From the NCBI GenBank assembly GCA_020809705.1, contig CP085825.1, positions 6,448,001 to 6,512,000 on the forward strand: DNA of 64,000 bases, read 5' to 3'. Positions 42,959-54,268 of the stretch are shown in pieces. The position numbers were made by a program, and so were the translations under genes. The notes beneath the pieces are model-generated. The model did not search any database. It worked only from the letters and a program-made list of their open reading frames with translations, and was not told where the DNA came from. This stretch comes from Calonectria ilicicola (taxonomy: Eukaryota; Ascomycota; Sordariomycetes; Hypocreales; Nectriaceae). How positions within the stretch are numbered: position 1 is the first letter of the stretch; every line of letters begins with the position of its first letter.

Positions 42959-44929
42959 ATGTGGCTCATCAACGTTGAAACAAAATTGCTCGAGCAGTTC
43001 AATGGAGCCCCAGAAAGTATCCCGCCTTATGCCATTTTATCGCATACCTGGCAGGACGGACAAGAGGTCACGTTCCAAGAAATGCAGCAGATCCAAAATG
43101 AAGATAAAAAGAAGGACGGATGGGATAAAATCAACATGACCTGTCGTCTCGCAGCCGCTGAAGGGCTCAAGTATGCCTGGGTCGACACCTGTTGCATTGA
43201 TAAGTCAAGCAGTGCCGAGCTGACTGAAGCTATCAACTCTATGTTTAACTGGTATAAGCGTTCTTCAATATGCTATGTCTATCTCTCTGAACTTTCTGGT
43301 ATTATAAATCCTCTTCATTTGGGCAAGGAGTTGCAGGATTGTCGGTGGTTCACGCGTGGCTGGACTCTCCAGGAGCTAATTGCGCCGACAAACATTGCTT
43401 TCTACAATAAAGACTGGCAGTTTGAGTTCAAAAAGTCAGATTATTCAGATCAACTGGCTTCCTTAACCAAAATAAGCCTAGGAATATTGAACCGTACCCA
43501 GGATTTATCTACTATCTCTGTGGCACAAAAGATGTCGTGGGCTGCGTCCCGTCAGACAACACGGCTTGAGGATATGGCGTACTGCCTGCTAGGTATTTTC
43601 GGCATCAACATGCCTTTACTTTATGGGGAAGAGGAGAAGGCCTTTTCCAGGCTCCAGGACGAGATAATCCGCTCCTGCCCTGACCCGAGCATTTTCGCTT
43701 GGAGGCAACCAGAGACTGAACTGTCAGCAGCACCATTTAGCGGTGTCTTGGCCCCTTCTCCGAAATATTTCAGCACTTCCGGAGAGATTAGCAAAGTTCC
43801 AGAGCGATACGTTCCCGACTTTTCCACTTCCAATCGCGGCATCAAGGTGCGCGCCAAGTTCAGCTTACGTGCTCTCGATAAGGCTCCCGGCACACCTAGT
43901 GTTGGGCTTGTTCTCCCGGTCTGTAGTTTACGGGGAGCGACGCTTGGAATTCAAGTGAGAAATACGGGTAATGGTGTCTTTGTCAGGCAGAATCCCGCTC
44001 GGCTTGTTGAGTTTCGCACATTGGAGCGTGAGTCCACACTCATCTTGGATCCATTCTTGTTGGCACATTTACGCACACCAAACAACATACACCAGAAAAA
44101 CTATTTCTTGGAATCGCGTTATCATGCCCTGAAGATTAATTTGGAATCTGACATGTCCATATATCGTCGCTGGCCATGGCAGAATTGGGACGATGTGGAT
44201 TCGCTCTTCTTCGGGCCACAAGACCATGAAATGAATTGGGCTGTGGTCAAGATTGAAAAATACATTCCACCCGGATTTAATCAATACCCAAATGAATCCA
44301 TACTTTTCTTATTTTACGCCTTCGGTTGGAACCTGTCGTCTCGATCTAGGCCGCGCTGTGGTATTCAGCAGGTAACCGGAAGACTATTAGATCGCCAGCT
44401 GGAGGATATGAACGATCGAGCTGTAGCAGAAGACTGGGGCGGCTACCGAGTTGCAAACCGCCTGAAAATGAGTCATATTCCACAGTATGATATGGTCAAG
44501 GTACGCTCCGTAGCAGGCAATGCATTATTACTCAAGTACACCATTGAGATGGTAGAGGACCCCAATACTTGTCCAATTCCATTCTGGAGGGCAGACTTTT
44601 CTTGGGAAGTGGTCCCGGATGACAAGGCTCCAAAAATAGTCGATGAGAGATGGAAACGCATTGTTCCGATGGGGTAAGTATGTTTTGGTGCGTATTAATT
44701 TCATTCCGTGGCTGATTTTATTATTTGATAGCTGGAAAAGTCGGGTTCGATTAAAAAGGACGAATGCTCATTTCTCGATCCTACAATCGCTCTTTTCTCC
44801 AAGTGAGTTTCATGAATGGTTGCGGATTCGCGTGGATTGGATATTAATATAAATTAGAACTATTGCCATTACACAGCGGTTTGCAATACCAGCCTCACCA
44901 ACGAGGACAATTACCTGGACGCTTTATGA
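42959..44929 (+). CDS. HET-domain protein, HET-E type
   Basis: The start MWLINVETKLLEQF is the usual beginning of HET-E/vegetative-incompatibility proteins; it lies 36 bp inside the longest ORF. The HET domain runs PYAILSHTWQDGQEVTF, GLKYAWVDTCCIDK, WYKRSSICYVYLSEL and FTRGWTLQELIAP, then MAYCLLGIFGINMPLLYGE. No NACHT or WD repeats follow, so this is a stand-alone form. The first exon reaches 44673 (GTAAGT donor). Exon 2 starts at 44732 and either stops at 44852 (611 residues), or splices again at 44803-44876 and stops at 44927-44929, giving the end TNEDNYLDAL. Without splicing it would stop at 44677. It acts in allorecognition; partner unknown. Confidence 0.85.
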
Positions 44930-45470
44930 AACCAGAGAACGTCAAGTTGCTGGACGCGCCGGCCAAACTAGCGTGTCCTGCTCCAAACCCAACAGTCTCG
45001 CATATTATGCGCGCAAGCATTGCAAGGGCTAGGAATGCATTACGGCGTGTTTTGTTATTGGTGTAAAACGAAAGGTATGATGTTGGCGGCGCTTGCTGTG
45101 ATGGAAATCAAACTTATATGAGTATGGTTCCAGATGAATTTTGATTTCTGGAGTTTCTTGCATGGATGTCGAAGTTGACGTCACTTCAACCAGAGTAAAT
45201 CCAGGCATTGATTTTCAGTCATCCTCACCATAAGGTTAGTAACTTTAGCTATGTTTCCTGTTTCTCATCCCTCTTTGAACCACCTCCTAGAAGTGTTCAG
45301 TATCATGATCTGGGTCGATTCTGCAATTGGTGGTTATTTATTGTCAGGCATGGTAACTGAGAATTTCATTATTTATGCTGTGCTCTGCAATAAGGCCAAG
45401 ACGCCATGATTCTGGTATCGTAGAATACTTGCTGTTGTTAGAAGCAGGCTGGTCTGTGCAGCCCGAATCA
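44930..45470. other. Convergent 3' flanks
   Basis: Between the HET-E type gene and the leftward PTEN-like gene; no coding signal is seen. Confidence 0.5.
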
Positions 45471-47388
45471 CTACTTCTTATCTTCTTTCTCCTTCTCCTT
45501 CTCTTTTGTTTCACCCTCAGCTCCTGAAGTCTCTTGTGTTGCTTCCTTTCCAACTGACTGCCCTTCCTTGCTTGGTTCTGTGTTCACCTTCTCCCCTGGC
45601 TTAAGCCCATCACCAGCGGGCTCACCTGACTTGACGCCATCAATGGCTGTACTATCCGCTGAGTCTTTGGTCTCGGTCTTATTGTCCTCTTTAACGCTCT
45701 TGATGCTGCTAGCTTTACTCAAGTCGGCACTGTCGGGACGTTGCACTCGGAGGCCCAAATCTTTTTCGTGGTTTCCATCGTCAGCCCCCTTCCAGTTTGC
45801 TGCCGCGGCCTGAGGAACAGGTTCGTCCTCACCAGGTTCGACGATAACTTCACCTTGTTCTTCTTGATTTTCGGTGTTTTCTGTATCCGACCCAGGAACT
45901 CTCCACACAACAGCAATTCGATCAAATGCGCGGGTTCCTTTACGGCTAGATCCCTTGATACCATCCATGGCATCCCACTCCATGCCAAAAACACCACTGC
46001 TTGCAGCTTTGCCATCGTTTTCCGGTCCTTGGCCTTCGAAAAAGATATTGAACCAGACATGGGCAACTGCTGTCACCATAGTCAAGCCCATGCTCTTGGA
46101 TGTCTTGTTTCGCCGCTCCACAGAAATGTTGATGTCACTATGGGCAATGCGGATCGGTTCTGCTGGCTTCAATATAACCGCCATACCGCCCGGCTCGCTC
46201 TCGGTGGAGTCACCAGTACCAGACCTGGTAACAGGATTGGATTTGAACTTGTTACTTGGGGTGACTTTATGGAGGAGTTCCGTGCCTCGCTTCTTGACCG
46301 ATTTTGCGCGTGAAGGGGTTTTTGTTTTAGGCTTGCCTTGACCATTGTCATCTCCCGATGAAGGAGAGTCCGATGATTTGCTCTTGGGATTCGTCGCTTC
46401 CGCATATTCTGTCCCCTCAGGCACTTTAGGAGCAACTCGACTGGCGGGGTAACCAGCCATCTCCCATATCACATCGCTGATATTGCCCTCTTCTGGCTGT
46501 GTCCCATCCACCAGGATTCTCTCCGACTTTTTAAATGTGTGGAGCACCTCGATTTGCTTTCCCTCATCCGCGAAGGCTTCGACATCGACTTTCACACCAC
46601 TGCGCAAACCCCAGACGTGGATTTCGACCACTTCGACTGGACGGTCAACGTATTTCTTGCCGCCGCGCGTCCAACGCTCCACATAGCTGATCCAGCGGAG
46701 CTGAGAAGGAATGGAAATGCCCGCGCCAAACTGAGACCGCATTCGACGTTCCGTAAATCGTGCGAGGGCATCTTCAGGCTTCCAACCCTCTTCGGCAATA
46801 AGATAACTGCAACTGGCGGTACCGCTTCTCCCCTTGCCAGCTTTGCAGTGGACCACAACCACTCGCTTCTTTTTCAGCTCTTCTCGGTCTGCCTGATTTT
46901 GCTTGCTGGGCTCTCCTAAAGGCTCGTGATGTCCATCCTCGATGTTGCCTCCGTGGAGCCAGTTGCGCATGCTGGCCATGATCAGCGGGATCAAGCGAAA
47001 TGGCGGCGGATGGTGGTCGGGCCAAGGGTAGTGCCTGATGCGGTTATAAACAGCATCGTCGGGATATCCAGTGCCTTCGGCACGAAACTCCCAGATTGCC
47101 CAGTCCTTTCCGTGTTTCGAGTCGAGGAACTTGACGAGTTCGTCTAGCGGGGTTCGGTATGCGAGCTGGGGATACGACTGCGACGGACCGGATCTGCATA
47201 AGTTGCAGTGAGTAAATTATTGCTTGAAGCTTAAGGAGAAAGAAGGGGATCGAGAGGAAAGGGGCGCAGGTGATGCGGTTAGAGACGTACGTGGCAATGA
47301 TGTTGTCCGTCACATAACAGAGGTCCAGGTTAGCTTCCGGATGGCGGATTCTAGGCCCGGCGACGATCTGTCTCAAGAACGATGCCAT
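45471..47388 (-). CDS. TEP1: PTEN-like phosphoinositide 3-phosphatase
   Basis: Exon 1 47388-47291 and exon 2 47193-45471, with a 97-bp intron, give 606 residues. The enzyme removes the 3-phosphate from PtdIns(3,4,5)P3 and opposes PI3-kinase signalling. Family marks are the N-terminal DLCYVTDNIIAT, the WPD-type loop HYPWPDHHPPP, and the active site HCKAGKGRSG at about residues 149-158, with both lysines of the PTEN P-loop. A C2-like region follows, interrupted by charged insertions (residues about 260-330). The last 120 residues are acidic and Lys/Glu-rich, ending KEKEKEKEDKK. It is longer than human PTEN (403) because of these insertions and the tail. Confidence 0.92.
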
Positions 47389-48440
47389 GATCGCAAAATT
47401 TCAGAGGCAGTGGTATGTTGTTAGGGACCTCGCGACAAGTTTCCAGCGCTTGCCTGGGAGCCTTGCGCGGGAGGGCGGTTTTATGAGGATGCGAAATGAG
47501 AGCTGCCCAAGGACAGTAGAGTTGCGCTAGGGGACTGGTCAGCTTGGCGGCACACGACGTCATGGGTTGAACTGCCCCACCATCAGCTTGCGTCCCAAGC
47601 ATCATGGACATGGCCAATGACCAAGCTTCTCACGCGACGTGGTGCACCAGGCCCATTGTTCGCAAAGGACATGGATGACGACTCGACTACTGGCTAATAA
47701 CAGGGAACATGCATGACAAATGCATCAGACAAAAAAAGAAAAGTACAGGAACGCGCAACGCTCGTCGCAGACAAATTGACTTTCGCAACTTAGGATATAC
47801 GGCACACCAAGCCCACTTCGCCAAGACACACAAGGCAATATACAAGGCAATATCCAAGGCATTAAATACCCAAGGTAACACGCAAGGCAATTCACAAGGC
47901 AACACTCAAAGTTGTATGTGGGCAAACTAGGGCTCAATTGAAAGAAATTAGGCTGTTGGCAAAACCCAGTGATACAGCAATGCCCCCAACACCAGGGAAA
48001 ATCCATTTGCACGTTGCGCATCCCATGTCTCCCTTTCCCAGCCAGAAAAAAAAAACGAACTTAATCCCAAATGCATACAAACGAGCCTCTTTCCACCCCA
48101 CCAAAACAGCTTCCAGCAATGATGAGACCTGTCGAACAAGACAAGCTCCAAAACGTAATGAAACCAATCATGGCGATGGTGAAGGCTGCACCCCCTTTCA
48201 CTCTTTGTTCCGTGGCTCGTCCCTCCCTCGTGGCCAACCATAACCCAACAGGATCACTTTTGCTGATCCAGCGCCTCTCCTCCCCACGTTGTTGCGAATT
48301 CTGGCCGAGGCTATAGCCTGGATCCAACTCGTAGCGTCATGGTCCGTTTTTTGTCATATCTCATTCATCTCAAAACCTCGGGGCTACGTAGCCGGGCGCA
48401 CCGAGGATGTTGTCCAAGCTGTGCGAATGCGATGCGCCTC
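47389..48440. other. Intergenic region
   Basis: PTEN-like gene promoter on the left and TMEM33-gene 3' flank on the right. It contains the short tandem repeat at 47826-47912 and an A run at 48047-48054. Overlapping short ORFs have no motif. Confidence 0.45.
47826..47912 (+). repeat. Imperfect 11-12-bp tandem repeat
   Basis: About seven degenerate copies of a CAAGGCAAT-type word (for example CACAAGGCAATA, TACAAGGCAATAT, CGCAAGGCAATT). It is non-coding as far as can be seen. Confidence 0.65.
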
Positions 48441-49621
48441 TTATGAGGTCTTCTTGGCGGGAGCAGCACCGCTGATGTACTTGCCAATATCGGTAGCGTC
48501 GTGGAACTGACGGGCAGTATCTCTAATAGTGCCCCAGATCTGGCGAGCAGCAGGGGGGGTTCCCTGAGCGCCAACGAGCGAGTCGATGCGAGCGGCAAGC
48601 TGAGAGAACGAGGTCTGGACGTGGGTGCTCTGTCCGTAGCGAGCGCGAAGGAAGGCAGTGTACAGGGTGATAAGGATCCAAGATCGGCGCTGGAAGAAGA
48701 TGGCGGACAAGAGAATGCGCAGCCAGAGGAGAATCTCAAGGCTGGAAACGACGGACATGGAAGCGTCGTAGTACTCCTTGACAAAAGCACCAATCTGGTC
48801 TGCCAGAGGGCTCTGGACGGTGGGCTTGCGGCTAGGAGAAGCAGCACCGTCGGCCTCGGGGGTTGGCTTAGGAGCCAAGATAGTGGGGATTAGGTTGGCG
48901 CGGCTGTAAGTGGCAACGTGGAAGACGGAGTAGATAGAGTAGGGAAGGAGAGCGAGGGGGTACTGGGGGGAGAATAGCCAAACTAGGGCCATGGCTAGAG
49001 TATTTGGTTAGTCCAGACTAGAGAAGAGGGGAGCGCATTGAGGGGCAGGGCGGGCATCATACCGAGATACTGAACGTTCTCGTCAGCTAGAAGGCCGATG
49101 TAGCTGTTGGGACCAAGAGTGTTTGTCTTGGCGCGGGCGCGCTGAGTCTTATAAACAACGATGCCGTATGTGAGAGCGGCAGCGATGAAGGAGGTGCGGT
49201 AGCAGAACTGGGCCATGCCACCGTAGTAGTTCATTCGGAGCCATGAGAAGCTGTATCGGAACGTAGCGAGGATAAGCGTAAGGTGCCTGGTAGAAGGAAA
49301 GTTAGTATAAGATCAAAACCAAGTTTGACAGTATTGTAGCGAGGAGAGCGAGCTGAGGGAATGGGTTGGGAGCATGCGCGCAGTGTCCATGGCGGGGGAG
49401 GGCCATGTCGGGCATTTTGCTAGTACGGAAGAGGCCGGAAGGAGGAGCTGCGATAACCAGCAATACGTACCCAGCGAACCAAGCAACTGCGGCAAAAGAA
49501 AGCAAAAGTCAGCAACAAGCTTCTCGGAGTGTTATAGAAGTTATAACATACACTGTAGGGTCTTAGCGAGGGCCAAGAGCCTCTCTTGGAGAGGTAGGTT
49601 GGGGTTTGGCGCAGGAGGCAT
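48441..49621 (-). CDS. POM33: Pom33/TMEM33-family ER and nuclear-envelope membrane protein
   Basis: Four exons (49621-49552, 49486-49471, 49286-49063, 48994-48441) give 287 residues. Exon 2 has only 16 nt; both flanking junctions are needed to give LQFAWFAGHLTLIL. Introns are 65, 184 and 68 bp. Family blocks are LPLQERLLALAKTLQ, RMNYYGGMAQFCYR, TYGIVVYKT and FSPQYPLALLPYSIYSVFHV. Four or more hydrophobic segments are present, with a cytosolic amphipathic C terminus ending AAPAKKTS, a possible ER-retrieval-like Lys pair. Yeast Pom33 contributes to nuclear-pore distribution; metazoan TMEM33 shapes tubular ER. The family call is strong; pore function is by homology. Confidence 0.9.
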
Positions 49622-51336
49622 GGTGATAGTGGGTGTCGATGGTGAGGGCTGAGATGCTGCTGCTGAAAGCGGGGGGGCTATATAAATAATATGGAAGCGA
49701 AGAAACTAAATGGCAGAGCGCAATGCGCACAGAGCGACGTCGAAGCTGGGCGAGAAAACTGTTTGCGATCCGGTTGGATAGCAGGAAAAAGTAGGGTGAT
49801 GGTGATGACGATATGTGGTGTGGAGGAAGAAAGAAGGCGATTGTGTGGAGGAGGGATTGACGAAATGTCGATGTGGCCAGACGCCGCGCTCGCTTTTTTT
49901 CCTCCGAGTGGGTGTGTCCCTCACTCATTTGGTGGACCTAAGTGACAGCCCAGACCCTGTCCCCGCCTGGTTTTAGGAGGCAGCCTGCTACGGTGGGGGG
50001 TACGGGCACCTACAGAACACCTCTGTTTCTGCGGGATTCCATCTTTACAGGGGCCTTGATCCACTGGAGATCCCGAGGTGCCGGGCATCAAAGCTGTCGG
50101 GACGTGGCGCTAGCGGGGCTTGCGCACGGGAGGCTGGACCAAGATTCAGAGACAATATTAGAAATGGAGGAGGTTGGTATCTCAGTGATGGTTATGGTTA
50201 AGTGCTACTGTCATGTTGCAAATTGATTGTGGGCAGTTTATCCAAGTTTACAGAGCATCCACCACCAAGTGCTGGCTAGGCACCGGCAGGGTGCAATTCC
50301 CTCTCTGATGACGACACATCCACATGCGCCTCTAACAAGGACAACACCCCAGCTGCAGCTTCAGCCCAAGCTAGCTGTATTTCTGTGACTACGCTGGCTC
50401 AGAAGTATTGGAAAGTGTGGAATTGGAACATGAAAACCCGTTTTCACTAGACAGCAAATATGGCTCTGTCATCTATGCTTCTGCCAGGGTGCAGCCAGCT
50501 CCGGCCCGCCGGTTCGCCGGTTTGCCGGAGTGAGGGAGACAAAGAATGAAATAAGCGGAGGGAGAGGAGGAGGGGGGGTAAATAAAAGACAAAAATGGGA
50601 GCAACTGAAGTATTGGTAAATAGTCGCCACATTACACAACATCGCCAGGTTCAAACATTCCCATGACGATGATGGCATAGGCCATATATGTATTAGGGTT
50701 TATCCTGTGGTTCCTCTCACGATAAAAAAAGCAGCATGGTGCCATAGCTCCAGTTAAGCGCCGCAACCCCTCCTTGCTCTGGCCACCCCGCGTTTGTTTC
50801 GTCCTTTTCCGAGCTGGTCCCTAGCTCCGGACCGGTCGAACGCGGCCCTAGCCACCGTCAATGCCCTCGGCCGATTCCGAGGCTTTCTCAATTGCTGCTT
50901 GAATGATTTTTTTTGGTGCTTGTGGTGCTCGCTGTAAAATTTTCTCAGGTGGCAGCAACTACTACAACATTTCGTGGGGGCCAATATCTAGCACAACCTG
51001 GTTGGGCTGCATTTAGTGTGCAGGCGTAGCACCAGGGGCGTTTCTTCTTCCGCGATTCCTTGCAAGAGCTGGCGCCAATAGTAACCGCCACGTCCAAGTG
51101 TCTCCATCGTGTTACAGGCGCCACCGACCGATCCGGCCTCATTGGATGGTGGCCCACGGTTTGCGGCAACGGGGACAGGGCACATTTGAAGCGTTGGTAC
51201 TGAAATATGAAGAGAAGATGAACGGTTCTGACAAGAGAAAGCTGAGACATAATTTGATGGACTATTGCATGCCGTGCCGTGTCAGGATCCCTAATCTCCC
51301 TCCCTGCATCGTCTCAACTCTCGACATGTGCGCCCG
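49622..51336. other. 1.7-kb intergenic region
   Basis: Promoter of the POM33 gene at the left. The middle (49940-50960) has mixed composition with no convincing ORF, splice-linked exons or RNA gene. ORFs that run rightward through 51098-51652 are antisense to the ELO-like gene. Confidence 0.45.
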
Positions 51337-51969
51337 TCATCCGCGTCGCATCCTCAGATCTCGAATCCACAAGACCAAATACGCGCCCAGCAAGCTCAGG
51401 CTTGCTACATGTGGCCACACCGCTGGCCCATCTGCTCCCAACTTCTGCCAGACCAGCAAAGCTTCTCCGCAAATCCCCACGACCAGTTGTCCCGTCCCCG
51501 TGACGGCTAACGCCTGTCGCAGGAACCCTGCCCCGCCAAAGTACGCATACATGAGGCCGTGGTGTAGGGCATTAAGGCTGCCCAGAACATGCCATCCGTC
51601 GCTGTACCGTACCACTCGCAAAAAGCTGAGATATGGCGTCGTCAGGTGGTGAAACCCAAAGTGTAGGTCGATGACGCCGCCACCAGCACGCACGCCTATC
51701 ACGTCGACGTACTCGTAGAATTTAGAGCCATGATACAGCCGGCGAGCCATATCCTCATGACCGGGTGATAAGATGAGATATAAAAGCCCAAACGACGCTG
51801 CAGAGTAAACCCAGCTGTTGATAAAAGTAAACGTCCGAGCATGAGACATGGGTCCATGGCGAGCCACATGGCGATGTACAAGTAGCCAAATAGCCACAAA
51901 AGCAATGGTTTGGGCGATCAAAGCGCAAACCTCCTGATTGGTTGTGTTCTGAATGAAAATATTCATCAT
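51337..51969 (-). CDS. ELO-like (GNS1/SUR4) membrane protein, short divergent form
   Basis: Intronless ORF of 210 residues with about five to six hydrophobic segments. The order SKFYEYVDVI (82-91), LHFGFHHLTTPY (102-113) and NALHHGLMYAYF (133-144) follows fatty-acid elongases: the SKxxEhhD segment, the His box, and the NxxHxxMYxYY segment. Elongases condense malonyl-CoA with acyl-CoA in the ER. Two oddities: the His box is H103-x3-H107-H108 rather than HxxHH, and the protein is 70-140 residues shorter than typical fungal ELOs. It may therefore be a non-catalytic or repurposed relative. Family membership is moderate; activity is doubtful. Confidence 0.7.
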   Translation of the reverse strand: MMNIFIQNTTNQEVCALIAQTIAFVAIWLLVHRHVARHGPMSHARTFTFINSWVYSAASFGLLYLILSPGHEDMARRLYHGSKFYEYVDVIGVRAGGGVIDLHFGFHHLTTPYLSFLRVVRYSDGWHVLGSLNALHHGLMYAYFGGAGFLRQALAVTGTGQLVVGICGEALLVWQKLGADGPAVWPHVASLSLLGAYLVLWIRDLRMRRG

Positions 51970-52628
51970 GTTGAGTCTGTTCTCGTGATTCTATGGTCCA
52001 ATATATTTGGATGATGCATTGAAGTTGAGGCTGAATGCAAAGCCACTCTCTGAGTGAGTCATGCCTAAATTCATCTATGCTGCCTGATGTAACGTATAGC
52101 AACTACACATCAGCATAATCTACCTTATGTCTTAAGATGTAAATTCAATAACTTGCTTCATTTTTTCAAATAAGAAAAGCGTTATCAGATCACAGAAGCA
52201 ACCTGTGAAGACTATTTCAATTTAGACCAGACCCCCGGATTTCCAGTTGATTCCTTATTGTTTGTTGTGAAGTTCTCGCTATGAAGAGATGAAACTGAAG
52301 CAATTCCTTCTCTCCCTCTTCTCAAAAGCTATTGCTGTGGACGGAAGTGGTTCAAGCAAAGTGCTGACCATTGTCATAACGCTATTTATTGTTGTCGAAT
52401 TAACGGAGACAGTTGTTCGGACAATAGAACCCCAATGTATGCAGATCTGTGAATCATCGTTCCAGCACTGTCCAATCTAGCAGCATAAAATTGTGAAAAT
52501 CTAAACTATGGAAACAATTTCAAATCCACTCCAACTTTCTGCAATACGCACTTCGCCTTGTAAGGACCAACTCCTTAGCCAAATCAAACCAACCTTCGGG
52601 AGTGGGACAGCCGAGAACACCAGCTATC
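51970..52628. other. Divergent intergenic region
   Basis: Between the ELO-like gene and the 243-residue unknown gene. A 63-codon forward ORF at 52289-52480 has one hydrophobic stretch (VLTIVITLFIVVEL) and two Cys near its end; support is too weak to call it. Confidence 0.4.
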
Positions 52629-53360
52629 ATGGGAAGTCTAAACCCGATTATCGATTACCTAAAGACCTTGGAGGGTCTCGATTTCGATCTGCCACAAGCC
52701 AAAACTCCCGATTACCAAAATGTTATGCAGCTTCTTGGCCTCGATAAGGAGCAATCGACAGAAAGGTCCATCAACCATCGACTCAATCATTTGATGCACG
52801 TGTGCGAAAGACATCTCGCCTCGGAGTCCCTTGATAACGATATAGAGGAGCGAAAATGCTGGGGAAAAGTGACCAAGGAGCTGCAAAGCAAGTACAAGAT
52901 TGAAATCAACACGATTGAAATCCTCGGTTTCGTCACCAAGCTTCTCAGTGCGCGATGCCAGTATTGGAAAAACAATAATCGCTATGAAATACCGGATCAA
53001 ATCCTCATGTGCAACATTGATCTCGTTATTCTTCAGGTCCTCCGCCGCGTTAATATCTTTGGCTCGCAGGCATCAGAACTCCCAGCTGAGATCCAGAACC
53101 ATGAACTTGTGATCGAATTAATCCGAAAGACACGCCTCCATCGGAGTGAACTGGTCGAAGCGGCCGAGATACCACCCGACATCGATATCAGCGGACTCCT
53201 CACAGCGGAAGGCAATATACCCACCCAACTCTGCACGGAGGAGGAAAATATGGAAATTTTTTATAACCCGGAACTGAACGAAATGATCCACGATCTCGAA
53301 GACATGCTATGCAAAGATCAACGCTCAAATTTAGCGACTGCTACTGATGGACTGAGTTGA
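52629..53360 (+). CDS. Hypothetical soluble protein, 243 residues
   Basis: Not recognised. The ORF gives 243 residues from the ATG at 52629 (MGSLNPIIDYLKTLE); an upstream in-frame GTG extends the frame but is not a likely start. Composition is that of a real globular, mostly helical protein: regular Leu/Ile spacing, balanced charge, and an acidic C-terminal third (EENMEIFYNPELNEMIHDLED). There is no signal peptide, membrane segment or zinc motif. It has no intron and neighbours of unrelated type. It might be a lineage-restricted gene. Confidence 0.55.
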   Translation: MGSLNPIIDYLKTLEGLDFDLPQAKTPDYQNVMQLLGLDKEQSTERSINHRLNHLMHVCERHLASESLDNDIEERKCWGKVTKELQSKYKIEINTIEILGFVTKLLSARCQYWKNNNRYEIPDQILMCNIDLVILQVLRRVNIFGSQASELPAEIQNHELVIELIRKTRLHRSELVEAAEIPPDIDISGLLTAEGNIPTQLCTEEENMEIFYNPELNEMIHDLEDMLCKDQRSNLATATDGLS

Positions 53361-54268
53361 TAAAAGCTCATTATACGGGAAGTCCCGGATGGTTCTTTAC
53401 TGACAGAGGTGGTGCCTTTTGTGTTGCGCTTCTTGCAACATGGGCTTGGCTTGGTTTGTTGGCACAATTTCATGACACTGGCATCAAAATAGCCCTTGTT
53501 ATTTTGATAAGTTTGCTGATTATTATAAATTTTTGCACGTTTTAGTGGAGATCTACCGACCAGTGAGTACAAACCCATGGCTTTAAGGAAACGGTATTGG
53601 AAGGAATCCCTGCTTAATGCTAGATAATGCAAACCCGCGTTGGAGAAGAATATACATCTTGGCGCAATTTTAGCTCATGCCGGTCTCGGAAATAGCCCTT
53701 AAAGTTATCCAAATCTCATGCGTTAGAATAGCACACTAATGCGGAAACTGCATACTGCTCCATCGCTTAGAATATACAGAATATCAGGTCCTTGTTTGCA
53801 TCGCACTTTATCAGAGGATCTTGCTTTGATAACCCAAATTCCCACCGGGATCGGGGCTTTGAGCGCTTGAGATGAGTACGGGTTAACCATGCCAACCCTG
53901 AGACAGCCTTTGTTTCCGTCCATAATCGCCATGGAATCTTTCCTCGTGGATATGGCCATCAACCACCACCTATTCACACTGCCAATTATCAATGTTCAAC
54001 TAAAACATAACCTCCGATGAAAGGCTCGCAAGGGCCGATGACGCTCTTCAAAGTTTCAAACCATGAAAGGCTTTGTATTTTAATAGCGTTGTCGATATTT
54101 CGCAGTGAAAAGATAGGGTTTCCTGTTACCACCACGGACGGGATGTAGAGCGGCATCAGGAGCCTTCAGCTGCTGCTTGGCTTTTTCATGTAGCAGTTCA
54201 CTTTTCCTCATATCCGAGTGCCACCGAAACATTCTTCGAATTTATTGCCGTCGAAATTTCCTTGTGTA
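53361..54268. other. Intergenic region
   Basis: Convergent 3' flanks of the unknown gene and the type I membrane protein gene. No coding or RNA signal is seen. Confidence 0.5.

Noticed and set aside
51098..51652. 184-codon plus-strand ORF
   Set aside because: Antisense to the ELO-like gene, whose family motifs are on the minus strand.
52289..52480. 63-codon ORF with one hydrophobic stretch
   Set aside because: Could be a tiny membrane protein, but only one weak feature supports it; left uncalled.
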